A DNA stretch of 64,000 nucleotides from Sphingomonas pseudosanguinis. GTDB taxonomy: Bacteria > Pseudomonadota > Alphaproteobacteria > Sphingomonadales > Sphingomonadaceae. The DNA lies in contig NZ_JACIDH010000008.1 of assembly GCF_014196255.1 (NCBI RefSeq), positions 1-64,000 on the forward strand. Reading direction: 5' to 3'. Below, piece after piece: positions 26,585-35,833 of this stretch (positions are counted from its first letter, which is position 1; each line of letters begins with the position of its first letter). The notes under the pieces were generated by a model. The model was not told the DNA's origin. It searched no databases and worked only from the letters and a program-made list of their open reading frames with translations. A program made the translations under genes and the position numbers.

Positions 26585-26725
26585 ATGGAACGACGTCGGA
26601 ATTTCGTACGCCACTCTCTGAGACAAGATGCGCAACGCGCAGCAGAGGGTAAGCAATGCCGGGAATTTAGGATGAATATGGGCGTCGTCTCGACTCGCCA
26701 GGAATTGATGCAAATGGATGCTTGA
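26585..26725 (+). CDS. Possible 46-residue leader ORF
   Basis: An ATG-started frame encodes a basic 46-residue peptide (MERRRNFVRHSLRQDAQRAA at its start). Its TGA at 26723-26725 overlaps the TTG start of the next frame as TTGA. The region is more AT-rich than its neighbours. It may be a real coupling leader, or the front part of a gene broken by a frameshift; no family was recognised. Confidence 0.3.
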   Translation: MERRRNFVRHSLRQDAQRAAEGKQCREFRMNMGVVSTRQELMQMDA

Positions 26726-27078
26726 CGCTGGGCATCATCGGATTTGTCGGCCTGACGCTGCTCGAAATTTGTGTACCCATTTGGACGCATCTGCGCGCGC
26801 AGGATGTCCATCCGGTCTTCGTTATATTGCTGATTATCGGTGTGTTGACCATTTTATGGTTCGCCGTCACACGATCGCTCCGATCCGCGTGGGTAAGAAC
26901 GGCCTGTGCCTTCGCTGTCTCGGCGTATCTCGGATATGCTATTTTCATAAACGTCGCCCGTGACGCCGACTATATCTGGGCGGGTGCTGCCTTGGGCGTA
27001 TTCGGCGTCTTTGCCTTTCGCTTCATGCGTTGGGCCCATGAGCCCGAAGACGATCTGGCGAGCGTGTTTTTCCTCTGA
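26722..27078 (+). CDS. Hypothetical multi-pass membrane protein
   Basis: A 118-residue frame with four hydrophobic segments (LGIIGFVGLTLLEICVPIW; VFVILLIIGVLTILWFAV; TACAFAVSAYLGYAIFI; IWAGAALGVFGVFAFRF) and an acidic C-terminus. The only in-frame start is TTG at 26722, overlapping the stop of a small upstream frame. A strong hairpin follows it. No function is known. Start-site uncertainty lowers confidence; the helix pattern itself looks genuine. Confidence 0.5.
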   Translation: MTLGIIGFVGLTLLEICVPIWTHLRAQDVHPVFVILLIIGVLTILWFAVTRSLRSAWVRTACAFAVSAYLGYAIFINVARDADYIWAGAALGVFGVFAFRFMRWAHEPEDDLASVFFL

Positions 27079-27085
27079 ATATGGA

Positions 27086-27116
27086 AAGGCCGCCCCGATT
27101 ATATCGGGGCGGCCTT
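27086..27116. terminator. Bidirectional terminator before lepA
   Basis: A 14-bp perfect stem (AAGGCCGCCCCGAT / ATCGGGGCGGCCTT) with a 3-base loop lies between the convergent membrane-protein gene and lepA. A and T residues at the stem ends suit termination in both directions. Confidence 0.8.
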
Positions 27117-27123
27117 CGAATCC

Positions 27124-28935
27124 TTACGCCTCGTCGCCCATGCGCAGCGCGGCGATGAAGGCTTCCTGCGGGATGCTGACCGAGCCGTATTCGCGCATCT
27201 TTGCCTTACCCTTTTTCTGCTTTTCCAGCAGCTTGCGCTTACGCGTCGCGTCGCCGCCATAGCATTTGGCGGTCACGTCCTTGCGCATCGCGCTGATCGT
27301 CTCGCGCGCGATCACCTTGCCGCCGATCGCCGCCTGGATCGGGATCTTGAACAGGTGGCGTGGGATGAGTTCCTTCAGCCGCTCGCACATGCCGCGCCCG
27401 CGCGTCTCGGCGGTGCCGCGGTGGACGATCATCGACAGCGCGTCGACCGGCTCTTCGTTGACCAGGATGCTCATCTTGACGAGGTCGCCCTCCCGATAGC
27501 CGATCTGGTGATAGTCGAAGCTGGCATAGCCCTTCGACAGCGACTTCAGCCGGTCGTAGAAGTCGAACACAACCTCGTTGAGTGGCAGTTCATAGGTCGC
27601 CTGCGCGCGGCCGCCGACATAGGTCAGGTTCTTCTGGATGCCGCGCCGGTCCTGGCACAGCTTCAGGATCGAACCGAGATATTCGTCGGGGACATAGATG
27701 GTCGCCTCGATCCACGGCTCGCTGATCGACTCAATCTTGTTGGGATCGGGCATGTCGGCCGGGTTGTGCAGGTCGATCTGGCCGCCGTCATGGGTCAGCT
27801 CAATCTGATAGACCACCGACGGCGCGGTCGTGATCAGGTCGAGGTCATATTCGCGGGTCAGCCGCTCCTGGATGATCTCCAGATGCAGCAGGCCCAGGAA
27901 GCCGCAACGGAAACCGAAGCCCAGCGCCGCCGAGGTTTCCATCTCGAAGCTGAACGAGGCGTCGTTCAGCCGCAGCTTGCTGATCGACTCGCGCAGCTTC
28001 TCGAAGTCGTTGGCATCGACCGGGAAAAGGCCGCAGAACACGACCGGCTGGACTTCCTTGAAGCCCGGCAGCGCCTGTTCGGTCGGCTTCTTGGCATCGG
28101 TCAGCGTGTCGCCGACGCGCGCCTGCGCCACGTCCTTGATCTGCGCGGTGATGAAGCCGATCTCGCCGACGCCCAGCTCGGTCAGCTGCTCGATCTTGGG
28201 GCGGAAACAGCCGACGCGGTCGATCAGATGGGTGGTGCCCGCCTGCATGAACTTGATCTGCTGACCCTTTTTCAGGGTGCCTTCCATCACGCGCACGAGG
28301 ATGACGACGCCGAGATAGGGGTCGTACCAGCTGTCGACCAGCATCGCCTTCAGCGGCGCGGTCGCGTCGCCTTTGGGCGCGGGGATGTTCTTGACGATCG
28401 CTTCCAGGATGTCGCCGATGCCGATGCCCGACTTGGCGCTGGCCAACACCGCGCCCGAGGCGTCGATGCCGATGACGTCCTCGATCTCGGCGCGGACCTT
28501 TTCGGGTTCGGCGGCGGGAAGATCGATCTTGTTGATGACGGGCACGATCTCATGATCATGCTCGATCGACTGATACACGTTCGCCAGCGTCTGCGCCTCG
28601 ACGCCCTGCGCCGCGTCGACGACGAGCAGCGCGCCTTCGCACGCCGCCAGCGACCGGCTGACCTCATAGGCGAAGTCGACATGGCCCGGCGTGTCCATCA
28701 GGTTCAGCGTATAGGTTTCGCCGTCCTGCGCCTTGTACGCCAGGCGCACGGTCTGCGCCTTGATGGTGATGCCGCGTTCCTTCTCGATCTCCATGTTATC
28801 GAGAACCTGTTCGCTCATCTCGCGGTCGGTCAGGCCGCCGGTGAACTGGATCAGGCGATCGGCGAGCGTCGACTTGCCATGGTCGATATGCGCGATGATG
28901 GAGAAGTTGCGGATCTTGTCGAGCGGCGTGGACAC
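27124..28935 (-). CDS. lepA: Elongation factor 4 (LepA)
   Basis: A 603-residue translational GTPase associated with the ribosome. G1 is AHIDHGKST, the DTPGHVDF G3 and NKID G4 motifs follow, then domains II, III, V and the LepA-specific C-terminal domain ([20 protein letters not shown]). The GTG at 28935 ([15 protein letters not shown]) gives the usual length and has AGGAAA upstream; a longer frame to 28980 is less likely. Confidence 0.97.
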   Translation of the reverse strand: MSTPLDKIRNFSIIAHIDHGKSTLADRLIQFTGGLTDREMSEQVLDNMEIEKERGITIKAQTVRLAYKAQDGETYTLNLMDTPGHVDFAYEVSRSLAACEGALLVVDAAQGVEAQTLANVYQSIEHDHEIVPVINKIDLPAAEPEKVRAEIEDVIGIDASGAVLASAKSGIGIGDILEAIVKNIPAPKGDATAPLKAMLVDSWYDPYLGVVILVRVMEGTLKKGQQIKFMQAGTTHLIDRVGCFRPKIEQLTELGVGEIGFITAQIKDVAQARVGDTLTDAKKPTEQALPGFKEVQPVVFCGLFPVDANDFEKLRESISKLRLNDASFSFEMETSAALGFGFRCGFLGLLHLEIIQERLTREYDLDLITTAPSVVYQIELTHDGGQIDLHNPADMPDPNKIESISEPWIEATIYVPDEYLGSILKLCQDRRGIQKNLTYVGGRAQATYELPLNEVVFDFYDRLKSLSKGYASFDYHQIGYREGDLVKMSILVNEEPVDALSMIVHRGTAETRGRGMCERLKELIPRHLFKIPIQAAIGGKVIARETISAMRKDVTAKCYGGDATRKRKLLEKQKKGKAKMREYGSVSIPQEAFIAALRMGDEA

Positions 28936-28973
28936 GGGGGGAATGGTTTCCTGAAAAGCTTTAGCTGACGCCG

Positions 28974-29501
28974 TTAGCAAAGATGCGCGCGGATGCCAAA
29001 GCTATCGATCGCCGCCAGCGCATTTGCATAGCGACGCTCGCCCTGCCCCTCGACCAGCGCATAGCGCACCCCGCGCCGATCCAGCTCGGCCCGCGACAAG
29101 TCGAAGAAGCGCTGCCGCTCGGCCAGCGTGCCGAACAGGCGGGTGCCGTCCTCCACCCAAGGCAGGTCGGGCGCGAACAGGAGATAGACGTCGGACAGCC
29201 GGTTCCAGCGGGCGAACCACGGGTCGCGCGCACCGAACAGCATATCGGCCCACACGGCGGTCATCAACGGATCGGTGTCGGTCACGACCGGCCAGGGACC
29301 CTGCGCCAGCGCCTCGGCCAGCATCGCGTCATGCCCCTGCCCGATCGCCACCAGATCGGCCATGGTGAAGTCGGTGCCATGCGCCTCGGCATAGTCGCGG
29401 CCATATTCGGGCAGATAGCGCCCGCCGAGCGCTGCGGCGAGACGTGGGCCGATGGTCGATTTGCCGGTGCTCTCCGGGCCATGCAGACAGATGCTCGTCA
29501 C
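28974..29501 (-). CDS. NadR-like nicotinamide riboside kinase (AAA ATPase)
   Basis: A 175-residue P-loop protein with only the kinase part of NadR: Walker A GPESTGKS (8-15), then [16 protein letters not shown] and [17 protein letters not shown]. In the family this domain phosphorylates nicotinamide riboside to NMN. It lacks the HTH and adenylyltransferase domains of enterobacterial NadR. The GTG at 29501 overlaps the pnuC stop as GTGA, so importer and kinase are coupled. Met at 29516 is an alternative. Confidence 0.82.
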   Translation of the reverse strand: MTSICLHGPESTGKSTIGPRLAAALGGRYLPEYGRDYAEAHGTDFTMADLVAIGQGHDAMLAEALAQGPWPVVTDTDPLMTAVWADMLFGARDPWFARWNRLSDVYLLFAPDLPWVEDGTRLFGTLAERQRFFDLSRAELDRRGVRYALVEGQGERRYANALAAIDSFGIRAHLC

Positions 29502-30049
29502 GCCCGTACCCGCCATTCGCGATAGCCCCACACCGACAGTCCCAGAAAGATGACATAAAGAATGGCGGTCAGCGTCAGGCCCTTCACCGCGTAGAGCGCG
29601 ATGGAGGACAGATCGACCGCGATCCAGAGCAGCCAGTTCTCCAGCCGACGCCTCGCCAGCAGGATTTGCGCCGCCACGCTGGCCACCGCATTGACGGCGT
29701 CCCAATAGGGCATGGCGGCATCGGTCCAGTGCGCCATCGCCCCGCCCCACAATAAAGACGCGACCGCGACCCCGGCCAGCCATACGCCTTGCGCGACAGG
29801 CCTCAGCGTGCCGACCGCGACCTCGCCTTCACGCGCCAGGCTGCGCCGCCAGACGACCCAGCCGTAAAGGTTGATGATGAAGAAGAATAATTGCAGCGCG
29901 GCGTCGCTGTAAAGCCGCTCCTGCCAGAACAGCAGGCCGTAAAGCGACACCATCACCAGCGCGATCGGATAATTCCACAGGCTGCGCCGCACGACGAGCG
30001 TGACGTTCGCGATACCCAGAACGAAGGCGACGATTTCAAGCCAGGTCAT
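29498..30049 (-). CDS. pnuC: Nicotinamide riboside transporter PnuC
   Basis: A 183-residue inner-membrane facilitator with seven predicted helices. Family marks are [34 protein letters not shown] and the [20 protein letters not shown] segment that lines the substrate path. Imported nicotinamide riboside would be trapped by the kinase encoded next. Met at 30049 is the natural start; the frame beyond it runs into tRNA-Pro. Confidence 0.92.
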   Translation of the reverse strand: MTWLEIVAFVLGIANVTLVVRRSLWNYPIALVMVSLYGLLFWQERLYSDAALQLFFFIINLYGWVVWRRSLAREGEVAVGTLRPVAQGVWLAGVAVASLLWGGAMAHWTDAAMPYWDAVNAVASVAAQILLARRRLENWLLWIAVDLSSIALYAVKGLTLTAILYVIFLGLSVWGYREWRVRA

Positions 30050-30122
30050 GCCACCGGAGCAAATCCGGTCGCCCTGGGGCGGTTCGCTATCGATGGGCTG
30101 GGCCGCGCGCTTCGCGACGAAA

Positions 30123-30199
30123 TGGTCGGGGAGAGAGGATTCGAACCTCCGGCCCCTGCCTCCCGAAGGCAGTGCTCTACCAGGCTGAGCTACTCCCCG
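30123..30199 (-). tRNA. tRNA-Pro (anticodon CGG)
   Basis: Minus-strand cloverleaf with acceptor stem CGGGGAG / CTCCCCG, D-arm AGCTCAGCCTGGTAGAGC, anticodon stem CTGCC / GGCAG around TTCGGGA (anticodon CGG), T-arm GAGGTTCGAATCCTC and an encoded CCA end. It lies upstream of pnuC on the same strand. No integrase is nearby. Confidence 0.95.
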
Positions 30200-30317
30200 A
30201 CTAGAGAGTATGGACCGGTTGTCAGAGCCTTTCGGGAAGGCCGATCCATGCTGGAGGCGCGCCAATAGCCAGCGGCCGCACACCACGCAAGCGGTTTTTC
30301 ACCCGAAACGAAAATTC

Positions 30318-31136
30318 TTACACCGCCCGGCCCAGCCGCCCCGCCAGATCGACGATATATTGCCAGGCGACGCGCCCCGAACGGCTGCCCCGCCGGGTCG
30401 CCCAGTTGACCGCCTCGGCCCCGTCGAACGGCAGGTTGTGGCGATCCGTATAAGCGCGGACGATGGCGAGATAGCCATCCTGGTCGAGCGCATGGAAGCC
30501 GAGGCTGAGCCCGAAGCGGTCGGCCAGCGCCAGCTGGTCGTCGACCACGTCGCGCGGATTGATCGCGCTGTCCTGTTCGCTGAGATCGCGGGGCAGCAAA
30601 TGGCGACGATTGGCGGTGACCAGCAGGCGGACATGCGCCGGCCGCGCCTCCGCCCCGCCATCGAGCAGCGAGCGCAGTCGCCGCGCCTCGCCGGCTTCGT
30701 CGAAACCCAGATCGTCGATGAACAGGACGAAGGCACGGTCGACCCCTTCCAGCATCGCGAACAACGCGGGCAGGCTGTCGAGCATGTCGACCGACACCAG
30801 CGCCAGCCGGCCGGGCCGGGTCGCCTGAACCGCCGCGACCGAGGCCTTGACCAGCGCCGACTTGCCCGTTCCCCGCGCGCCCCAGAGCAGCACGTCCTGC
30901 GCAGCATGACCATCGGCCAGCCGCTCGAGATTGGTGACCAGCGCCTCGCGCTGGCGATCCAGTCCCTGCAACATCGCCAGCGGCAATGGCGCGAAGCCCC
31001 GCGCCGGCTGCAACATCTCTCCGCGCCACAGATAGGCCGGATGCGCCAGCGGATCGGCCGAAGCCGCCGCTTGGGGCGCGAGACGTTCGAGGGCGGCGGC
31101 GATCCGCTCCAGCGCGGCGGTGGGAAGCTCGGTCAT
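30318..31136 (-). CDS. DUF815-family ATP-binding protein
   Basis: A 272-residue AAA-type P-loop ATPase. Walker A is GARGTGKS (86-93), Walker B is FVLFIDDLGF, and a sensor-like TANRRHLLPRD follows. DUF815 proteins are widespread but uncharacterised; the fold suggests a nucleotide-dependent switch or remodeler. It starts 45 bases after the TPR gene ends on the same strand, so it may be the last gene of that operon. Confidence 0.85.
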   Translation of the reverse strand: MTELPTAALERIAAALERLAPQAAASADPLAHPAYLWRGEMLQPARGFAPLPLAMLQGLDRQREALVTNLERLADGHAAQDVLLWGARGTGKSALVKASVAAVQATRPGRLALVSVDMLDSLPALFAMLEGVDRAFVLFIDDLGFDEAGEARRLRSLLDGGAEARPAHVRLLVTANRRHLLPRDLSEQDSAINPRDVVDDQLALADRFGLSLGFHALDQDGYLAIVRAYTDRHNLPFDGAEAVNWATRRGSRSGRVAWQYIVDLAGRLGRAV

Positions 31137-31181
31137 GCCGCGCGTCTTAGGCGGCCGGCACCCTGCTGCAAAGATGGCGGC

Positions 31182-33215
31182 TCACAGCGCGTCGCGGTGG
31201 GCGATCACGACGGGATTGCCGGGTGACAGCGACAACGCCTTGTCGAACAGCTGCCGCGCGCCCTCGGCCTCGCCCGCCGCCGCCAGTGCCACGCCATAGG
31301 CATCGGCCACTTCGGGGTTCATCGGGGCCAGTCGATAGGCCGCCGCACCATATCGACGTGCGACCACGCCGTCCCCCGCCCCGGCATAGGCCAGCGCCAA
31401 GTCGCGCAGCAGCACGACATCGCGCGAACTGAGCTGATCGCGCAAACCTTCGAGCAGTTCGATCGCCGCGTCCCAATCGCCGTTGCGCAATTGCCACTCA
31501 CCCAGCAAGCGCCGCGCGGCCACGCTTTGCGGGTTCTGCGATATGTACAGCCCCAGCGCGACGGCCGCATCGCGCGGCTTGGCGGCGCGGATTTGCCCAT
31601 CGATCAGGCGAAGCATCGTCGGTTCGTCGAAGGTCAGGTTCGCCGCGCGGGCATAAGGGGCGACCGCCTCCGCCGAGCGGCCGGACAGCGCCAATATGTC
31701 CCCATAGGCCAGCTGCGCCGCCGGTGCCCCCGGTGCTGCACGAACCAGCGCCTGCGCCCTTGCCGCCGCCGCGCCCCAATTGCCCTGGCTCGCCAGCCCG
31801 CGGATGACGCCCAGCGCGTATGTCGGGTCGGTCGGCTCGCCTGCCGCCGCTTGGGTCAGTTCGGCAAGAGGGCGGTCGGGGCGAAAGATGGTCGAGTCCC
31901 CGCGTGTCCCCGACTGCGCCCGGTCGACCATGGCCGCGCTGTCCGAACCACCCGCCAGCGCCATCACCGCCAGTCGCAGCGCATAGCCGTCCGCATCGGG
32001 CCGGCTCAGCATCGGCCTGAGCGTGGCCAGCGCCGCGGCGCGATCGCCGATACCGATCTGCGCCGCCGCCAACAGCTGCCGTGCGGCGATATTCATCGGT
32101 TGCATGCCGACCAGCCGCCCCCAGGCGCGCACCGCACGCTGCGGGCGGCCCTGCGCATAGGCGACCACGCCCTCGAGCATCGCCGTCGCCGGTCGCTGCG
32201 CCAATGCTCCGCCGGTCAGTTGCAGGAGCTGTTCGGCCAGACCATAGCGCTTGGCGCGTGCCGCGATCACCGCCTGGAGGTAGAAGGCCTCCGGACTCCC
32301 CGGCAGCGACACCAGCGCGGTGCGCGTCGCCGCCAGCGCGTCGCCCGCCCGGCCGAGATCGCCCAGCGTCGCGGCATATTGGATCAGCGCGGGATGATAA
32401 TAGGGATCACGGCCAAGCGCCTGCCGGAACCATGGCAGCGCCGCCGTCAGCCCATAGCGCGCGCGAACGATCTCCCCCCGCAACGTCAGTGCGCGCGGAT
32501 CGGCCGGGGCCAGCGCCGCTGCGCGCGAGGCGGCCTCGGTCGCACCCGCAACATCCCCCGCGCCGAAGCGACTGCGCCCCAGATCGGTCCAGATCGCCGC
32601 GTCATCGGGCTTCGCTGCCGCCAATTGCTGGAGCGTGGCGCGGTAGGCGCCACCGCCGTTCGTCTGCGCGGCGCGCACCTTGGCGGCGATACGGATCATC
32701 TCGGCATCGCGAGCCGCTGGCATCTGCGCGACCGCCTCCTGCGCGCCGGCCGGATTGCCGAGCAACAACCGCGCCTCGGCCCGCATCGCCAGCGTGTCCG
32801 CGACCGGAACGCCCGCCGCGATCGCGCGGTCCAGCGCCGCCTCGGCGGTGACGCCCTCCTCCAGCAACAGGCTGGTCCGCGCCAGCGTCATCTGCGCCGC
32901 GCGCGATCGCGGGGCGGCAACGCTCGCACGGCGGGCCAGATCATGCGCGGCGTGATAATTGCCCGCCTGCAACGCGGTCGCCGCGTTGCGAAGCGCGACG
33001 GCCGGATCGACCGGCGGCTCGCCGCCGCGCAACAGATAGGCAAGACCCGCCATGCCCAGCGCGATGGCCATCAGGATCGCGATCAGCCTTGCCCGTCGCC
33101 GGATCGAACGCCGCCGCCATATCCGCCGCCGCTTGCGCCGCATCATCGGATAGGGCTGCGCCGCGCGTCGGTCGCGACCGCGATAGCCCCGCTCGGGCCG
33201 GATGTCCTCGCTCAC
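31182..33215 (-). CDS. TPR-repeat membrane-anchored protein of a glycan operon
   Basis: A 677-residue protein. A basic N-terminus (RRKRRRIWRRRSIRRRARL) precedes one membrane helix (IAILMAIALGMAGLAYLL); the rest is tetratricopeptide-like helical repeats (e.g. ALQAGNYHAAHDLARRASVA, LAYAGAGDGVVARRYGAAAY) facing the periplasm. The GTG at 33215 overlaps the stop of the sugar transferase gene as GTGA. Such TPR proteins often scaffold exopolysaccharide assembly or export, e.g. in PEP-CTERM/exosortase clusters; the assignment here is from context. Confidence 0.8.
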   Translation of the reverse strand: MSEDIRPERGYRGRDRRAAQPYPMMRRKRRRIWRRRSIRRRARLIAILMAIALGMAGLAYLLRGGEPPVDPAVALRNAATALQAGNYHAAHDLARRASVAAPRSRAAQMTLARTSLLLEEGVTAEAALDRAIAAGVPVADTLAMRAEARLLLGNPAGAQEAVAQMPAARDAEMIRIAAKVRAAQTNGGGAYRATLQQLAAAKPDDAAIWTDLGRSRFGAGDVAGATEAASRAAALAPADPRALTLRGEIVRARYGLTAALPWFRQALGRDPYYHPALIQYAATLGDLGRAGDALAATRTALVSLPGSPEAFYLQAVIAARAKRYGLAEQLLQLTGGALAQRPATAMLEGVVAYAQGRPQRAVRAWGRLVGMQPMNIAARQLLAAAQIGIGDRAAALATLRPMLSRPDADGYALRLAVMALAGGSDSAAMVDRAQSGTRGDSTIFRPDRPLAELTQAAAGEPTDPTYALGVIRGLASQGNWGAAAARAQALVRAAPGAPAAQLAYGDILALSGRSAEAVAPYARAANLTFDEPTMLRLIDGQIRAAKPRDAAVALGLYISQNPQSVAARRLLGEWQLRNGDWDAAIELLEGLRDQLSSRDVVLLRDLALAYAGAGDGVVARRYGAAAYRLAPMNPEVADAYGVALAAAGEAEGARQLFDKALSLSPGNPVVIAHRDAL

Positions 33216-34600
33216 CGTGCGCCCGACGGCCACAGGATGACGCGCAGCGTCTGCACCAGGATCAGCGCATCGAGGAAAGGCGAATAATTCTTCGCATAAT
33301 ACAGGTCATATTCCAGCTTGTGCCGCGCATCGTCGATCGAGGCGCCATAGGGATAGTTGAGCTGTGCCCAGCCGGTGATGCCGGGTTTGACCATATGCCG
33401 CTCGGCATAGAAGGGGATTTGCTGCTCCAGCTGCTCGACGAATTGCGGGCGCTCCGGGCGGGGGCCGACGAAACTCATCTCGCCCAGCAGCACCGACCAG
33501 ATTTGCGGCAGTTCGTCGATCCGCACCTTGCGGATGAAGCGGCCGATCCGCGTGATCCGGGGATCGTCCTTCTCGGCCCAGATCGCCTGCCCCGCCAGCT
33601 CGGCGTCCTGCCGCATCGACCGCAGCTTGGGGATGTCGAACGGCTGGTTGAACAGCCCCACGCGCCGCTGCCGATAAAAGGCCGGACCTCTGGACTCCAG
33701 CTTGATGGCAAGGGCGGTGATCAGAATGATCGGTAGCGCGACGACCATCAGCAACAGGCTGACCGTCACGTCGAAGGCACGCTTGACGATCGCCGACCAC
33801 ATCCGGCCAGATGCGAAACCGTCTGAGAAGATCAGCCAGCTATGGCTGACCGAGGCGAGGTCGATCCGCCCGGTCTCGCGCTCGAGGAAGCTGGACAGTT
33901 CCGACACCTGCACGCCGGCGGTGCGCACCCGCAACAGATCCTGATAGGGCAAGGCGTTGCGGCGTTCCTGGATCGCCAGCACGACCTCGGTCGCCCGCTG
34001 GTCGATGACGAAGCCTTGCAGATTGGGTATCGCGGAACGCGGGATCGCGTCTGGCAAGGCGGTCTCGTCGGCGTTCATCGCGATCACGCCCGCAACCAGG
34101 AAGTTGCAGCCCGGCTGTCCCGCGAGCGTCGCAATTCGGGCGGCGCGCTCGCCCGCGCCCATCAGGACGATGCGGCGCTTGAACCGGTCCCCGCCCAGCG
34201 ACCGCCCGAGCAGCCCGCGGACGACCACCAGCAGGACGACCGCGATGACCATCGAGTAGAACAGGCTGGAGCGCCAATAGGACAGCGCGGGAAAGAAAAA
34301 ATAGATGAGCGACAACAGGATCACGCCCATCGAGATCGCCACCATCAACCGCGCGGCGGCGAAGCGGAGCGACAGGAACGAGGCCGCCGCATAGGCCCCG
34401 ACTGCCATCAGCGCGATCTGAAGCGGTACGGCGAAGCCCAGGATTTGCGGCAGATTGTCGATCACGCGCCCGGCGGGATAGCCGATCTGCCACGCGCGCA
34501 CCGTCCAGCCCAGCTCCGCCGCCGCCATCAACAGCACGAAATCGACCAGACCGAGCAGCAGCACGGCGTGCGGGACATAGTGTTTGAACAGACGGATCAT
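33212..34600 (-). CDS. Exopolysaccharide polyprenyl-phosphate sugar transferase
   Basis: A 462-residue membrane protein: four to five N-terminal helices, a Rossmann-like central domain (RIVLMGAGERAARIATLAG), one more helix (VSLLLMVVALPIILITALAI) and the bacterial sugar-transferase domain (KLRSMRQDAE; DELPQIWSVLLGEMSFVGPR; VKPGITGWAQL). It starts surface glycans by moving a sugar phosphate to undecaprenyl phosphate. It resembles the transferases linked to PEP-CTERM systems. It overlaps the TPR gene and is divergent from GDP-mannose pyrophosphorylase. Confidence 0.9.
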   Translation of the reverse strand: MIRLFKHYVPHAVLLLGLVDFVLLMAAAELGWTVRAWQIGYPAGRVIDNLPQILGFAVPLQIALMAVGAYAAASFLSLRFAAARLMVAISMGVILLSLIYFFFPALSYWRSSLFYSMVIAVVLLVVVRGLLGRSLGGDRFKRRIVLMGAGERAARIATLAGQPGCNFLVAGVIAMNADETALPDAIPRSAIPNLQGFVIDQRATEVVLAIQERRNALPYQDLLRVRTAGVQVSELSSFLERETGRIDLASVSHSWLIFSDGFASGRMWSAIVKRAFDVTVSLLLMVVALPIILITALAIKLESRGPAFYRQRRVGLFNQPFDIPKLRSMRQDAELAGQAIWAEKDDPRITRIGRFIRKVRIDELPQIWSVLLGEMSFVGPRPERPQFVEQLEQQIPFYAERHMVKPGITGWAQLNYPYGASIDDARHKLEYDLYYAKNYSPFLDALILVQTLRVILWPSGAR

Positions 34601-34752
34601 CTATCGATCGATCGTACCCGGGCCGTGCGTGATCACCAACTGTCCCAATTTTTGCAGAGAATGACAAACGAAGCGTGAAGATATGCGTTATGCGGCGTTG
34701 TAGAGAGCCACGTCGCCCGGTTTTTGGTGACGGGACATGAGAAGGGGCGAAT

Positions 34753-35796
34753 ATGCATAATCAGATCGTACCGGTCATCCTGTCCGGCGGGTCCGGCACG
34801 CGTCTATGGCCGATGTCGAAGCCGGAAATGCCCAAGCAGCTGCTGGCGCTGACCTCGGACGAAACCATGCTGCAGCTGACCGCGCAGCGCACCGCATCCA
34901 ACGAATTCGCCGCGCCGATCGTCGTCGCGGGCCAACGCCACGCCGACTTGGTCGAGGGGCAGCTGACCGACGCGGGCACGCCACCCCAGGCGCTGATCCT
35001 GGAGCCGGTGGCGCGCAACACCGCGCCCGCCATCGCGCTCGCCGCGCTGGCGGCCAATCCGGAAGACGTCATGCTGGTCATGCCGTCCGACCATGTGATC
35101 GCCGATCTCGACGCCTTCCATGCCGCCATCCACGCCGCGCTGCCGATGGTGTCGCAGGGGTGGCTGGCGACTTTCGGCATCGCACCGGACAAGCCCGAGA
35201 CCGGCTATGGCTGGATTCAGGTCGGGCGTGAGATCGCCAAGGGCGTGCATCAGGTGGCGCGCTTCGTCGAAAAACCGCGTCTGGAGCGGGCCGAGGCGAT
35301 GCTGGCACGCGGCGACTATGCCTGGAACGGCGGCATCTTCCTGTTCCGCGCCGATCGCTATCTGGAGGAACTGGGCCAGCACGCCCCCGAGATGCTGGTC
35401 GCCGCCGAAAAGGCGATGCGCGCCGCCAAGCGCGACGGCAAGCGCATCTGCCCCGACGAGACGGAGTTCGGCAACTGTCCGTCGGACTCGATCGACTATG
35501 CCGTGATGGAACGCGCCGACCGCGTGGCGGTGGTGCCCGTCGCGATGGGGTGGAACGATGTCGGCAGCTGGGATGCACTGCATGCGATCAGCGAGCTGGA
35601 CGGGTTCGGAAATGCGCATCGCGGCGAAGTGCTGGCGATCGACACCAAGAACTGCCTGATCCGCACCGACCGGGTGCGCGTGGCGGCGGTCGATGTCGAA
35701 AATCTGATCGTGGTCGCGAGCGGCGACGACGTGCTGATCCTGCCGCGTGGACGCAGCCAGGACGTCAAGAAGCTTATCGAGGCGATGAAGCGCTGA
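34753..35796 (+). CDS. manC: Mannose-1-phosphate guanylyltransferase
   Basis: A 347-residue nucleotidyltransferase making GDP-mannose from mannose-1-phosphate and GTP. The active-site loop LSGGSGTRLWPMSKPEMPKQ, EPVARNTAPAIALAA, MPSDHVI and FVEKPRLERAE are diagnostic. It has no phosphomannose isomerase domain, unlike longer bifunctional ManC/AlgA proteins of about 470 residues. Its position opposite the sugar transferase suggests that it feeds mannose-containing glycan synthesis. Confidence 0.93.
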   Translation: MHNQIVPVILSGGSGTRLWPMSKPEMPKQLLALTSDETMLQLTAQRTASNEFAAPIVVAGQRHADLVEGQLTDAGTPPQALILEPVARNTAPAIALAALAANPEDVMLVMPSDHVIADLDAFHAAIHAALPMVSQGWLATFGIAPDKPETGYGWIQVGREIAKGVHQVARFVEKPRLERAEAMLARGDYAWNGGIFLFRADRYLEELGQHAPEMLVAAEKAMRAAKRDGKRICPDETEFGNCPSDSIDYAVMERADRVAVVPVAMGWNDVGSWDALHAISELDGFGNAHRGEVLAIDTKNCLIRTDRVRVAAVDVENLIVVASGDDVLILPRGRSQDVKKLIEAMKR

Positions 35797-35806
35797 CCGG
35801 CATTCC

Positions 35807-35831
35807 GGGGGCGGCCGGTCCGGCCGTCCCC
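35807..35831. terminator. GC hairpin between convergent manC and deacetylase genes
   Basis: The near-perfect palindrome GGGGGCGGCCGG / CCGGCCGTCCCC with a one-base centre fills the 37-base space between two convergent stops. It has no T run, so termination strength is uncertain. Confidence 0.5.
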
Positions 35832-35833
35832 AA

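Noticed and set aside
27355..28968. A 537-codon open frame antisense to lepA
   Set aside because: The lepA frame is conserved over its whole length; the antisense product resembles no protein.
30123..30199. Integration site at tRNA-Pro
   Set aside because: No integrase, no repeated tRNA end and no change in composition beside it.
31491..33287. A long plus-strand frame opposite the TPR gene
   Set aside because: Composition is a mirror of Ala-rich TPR codons; the minus strand has coupling, an anchor helix and repeats.
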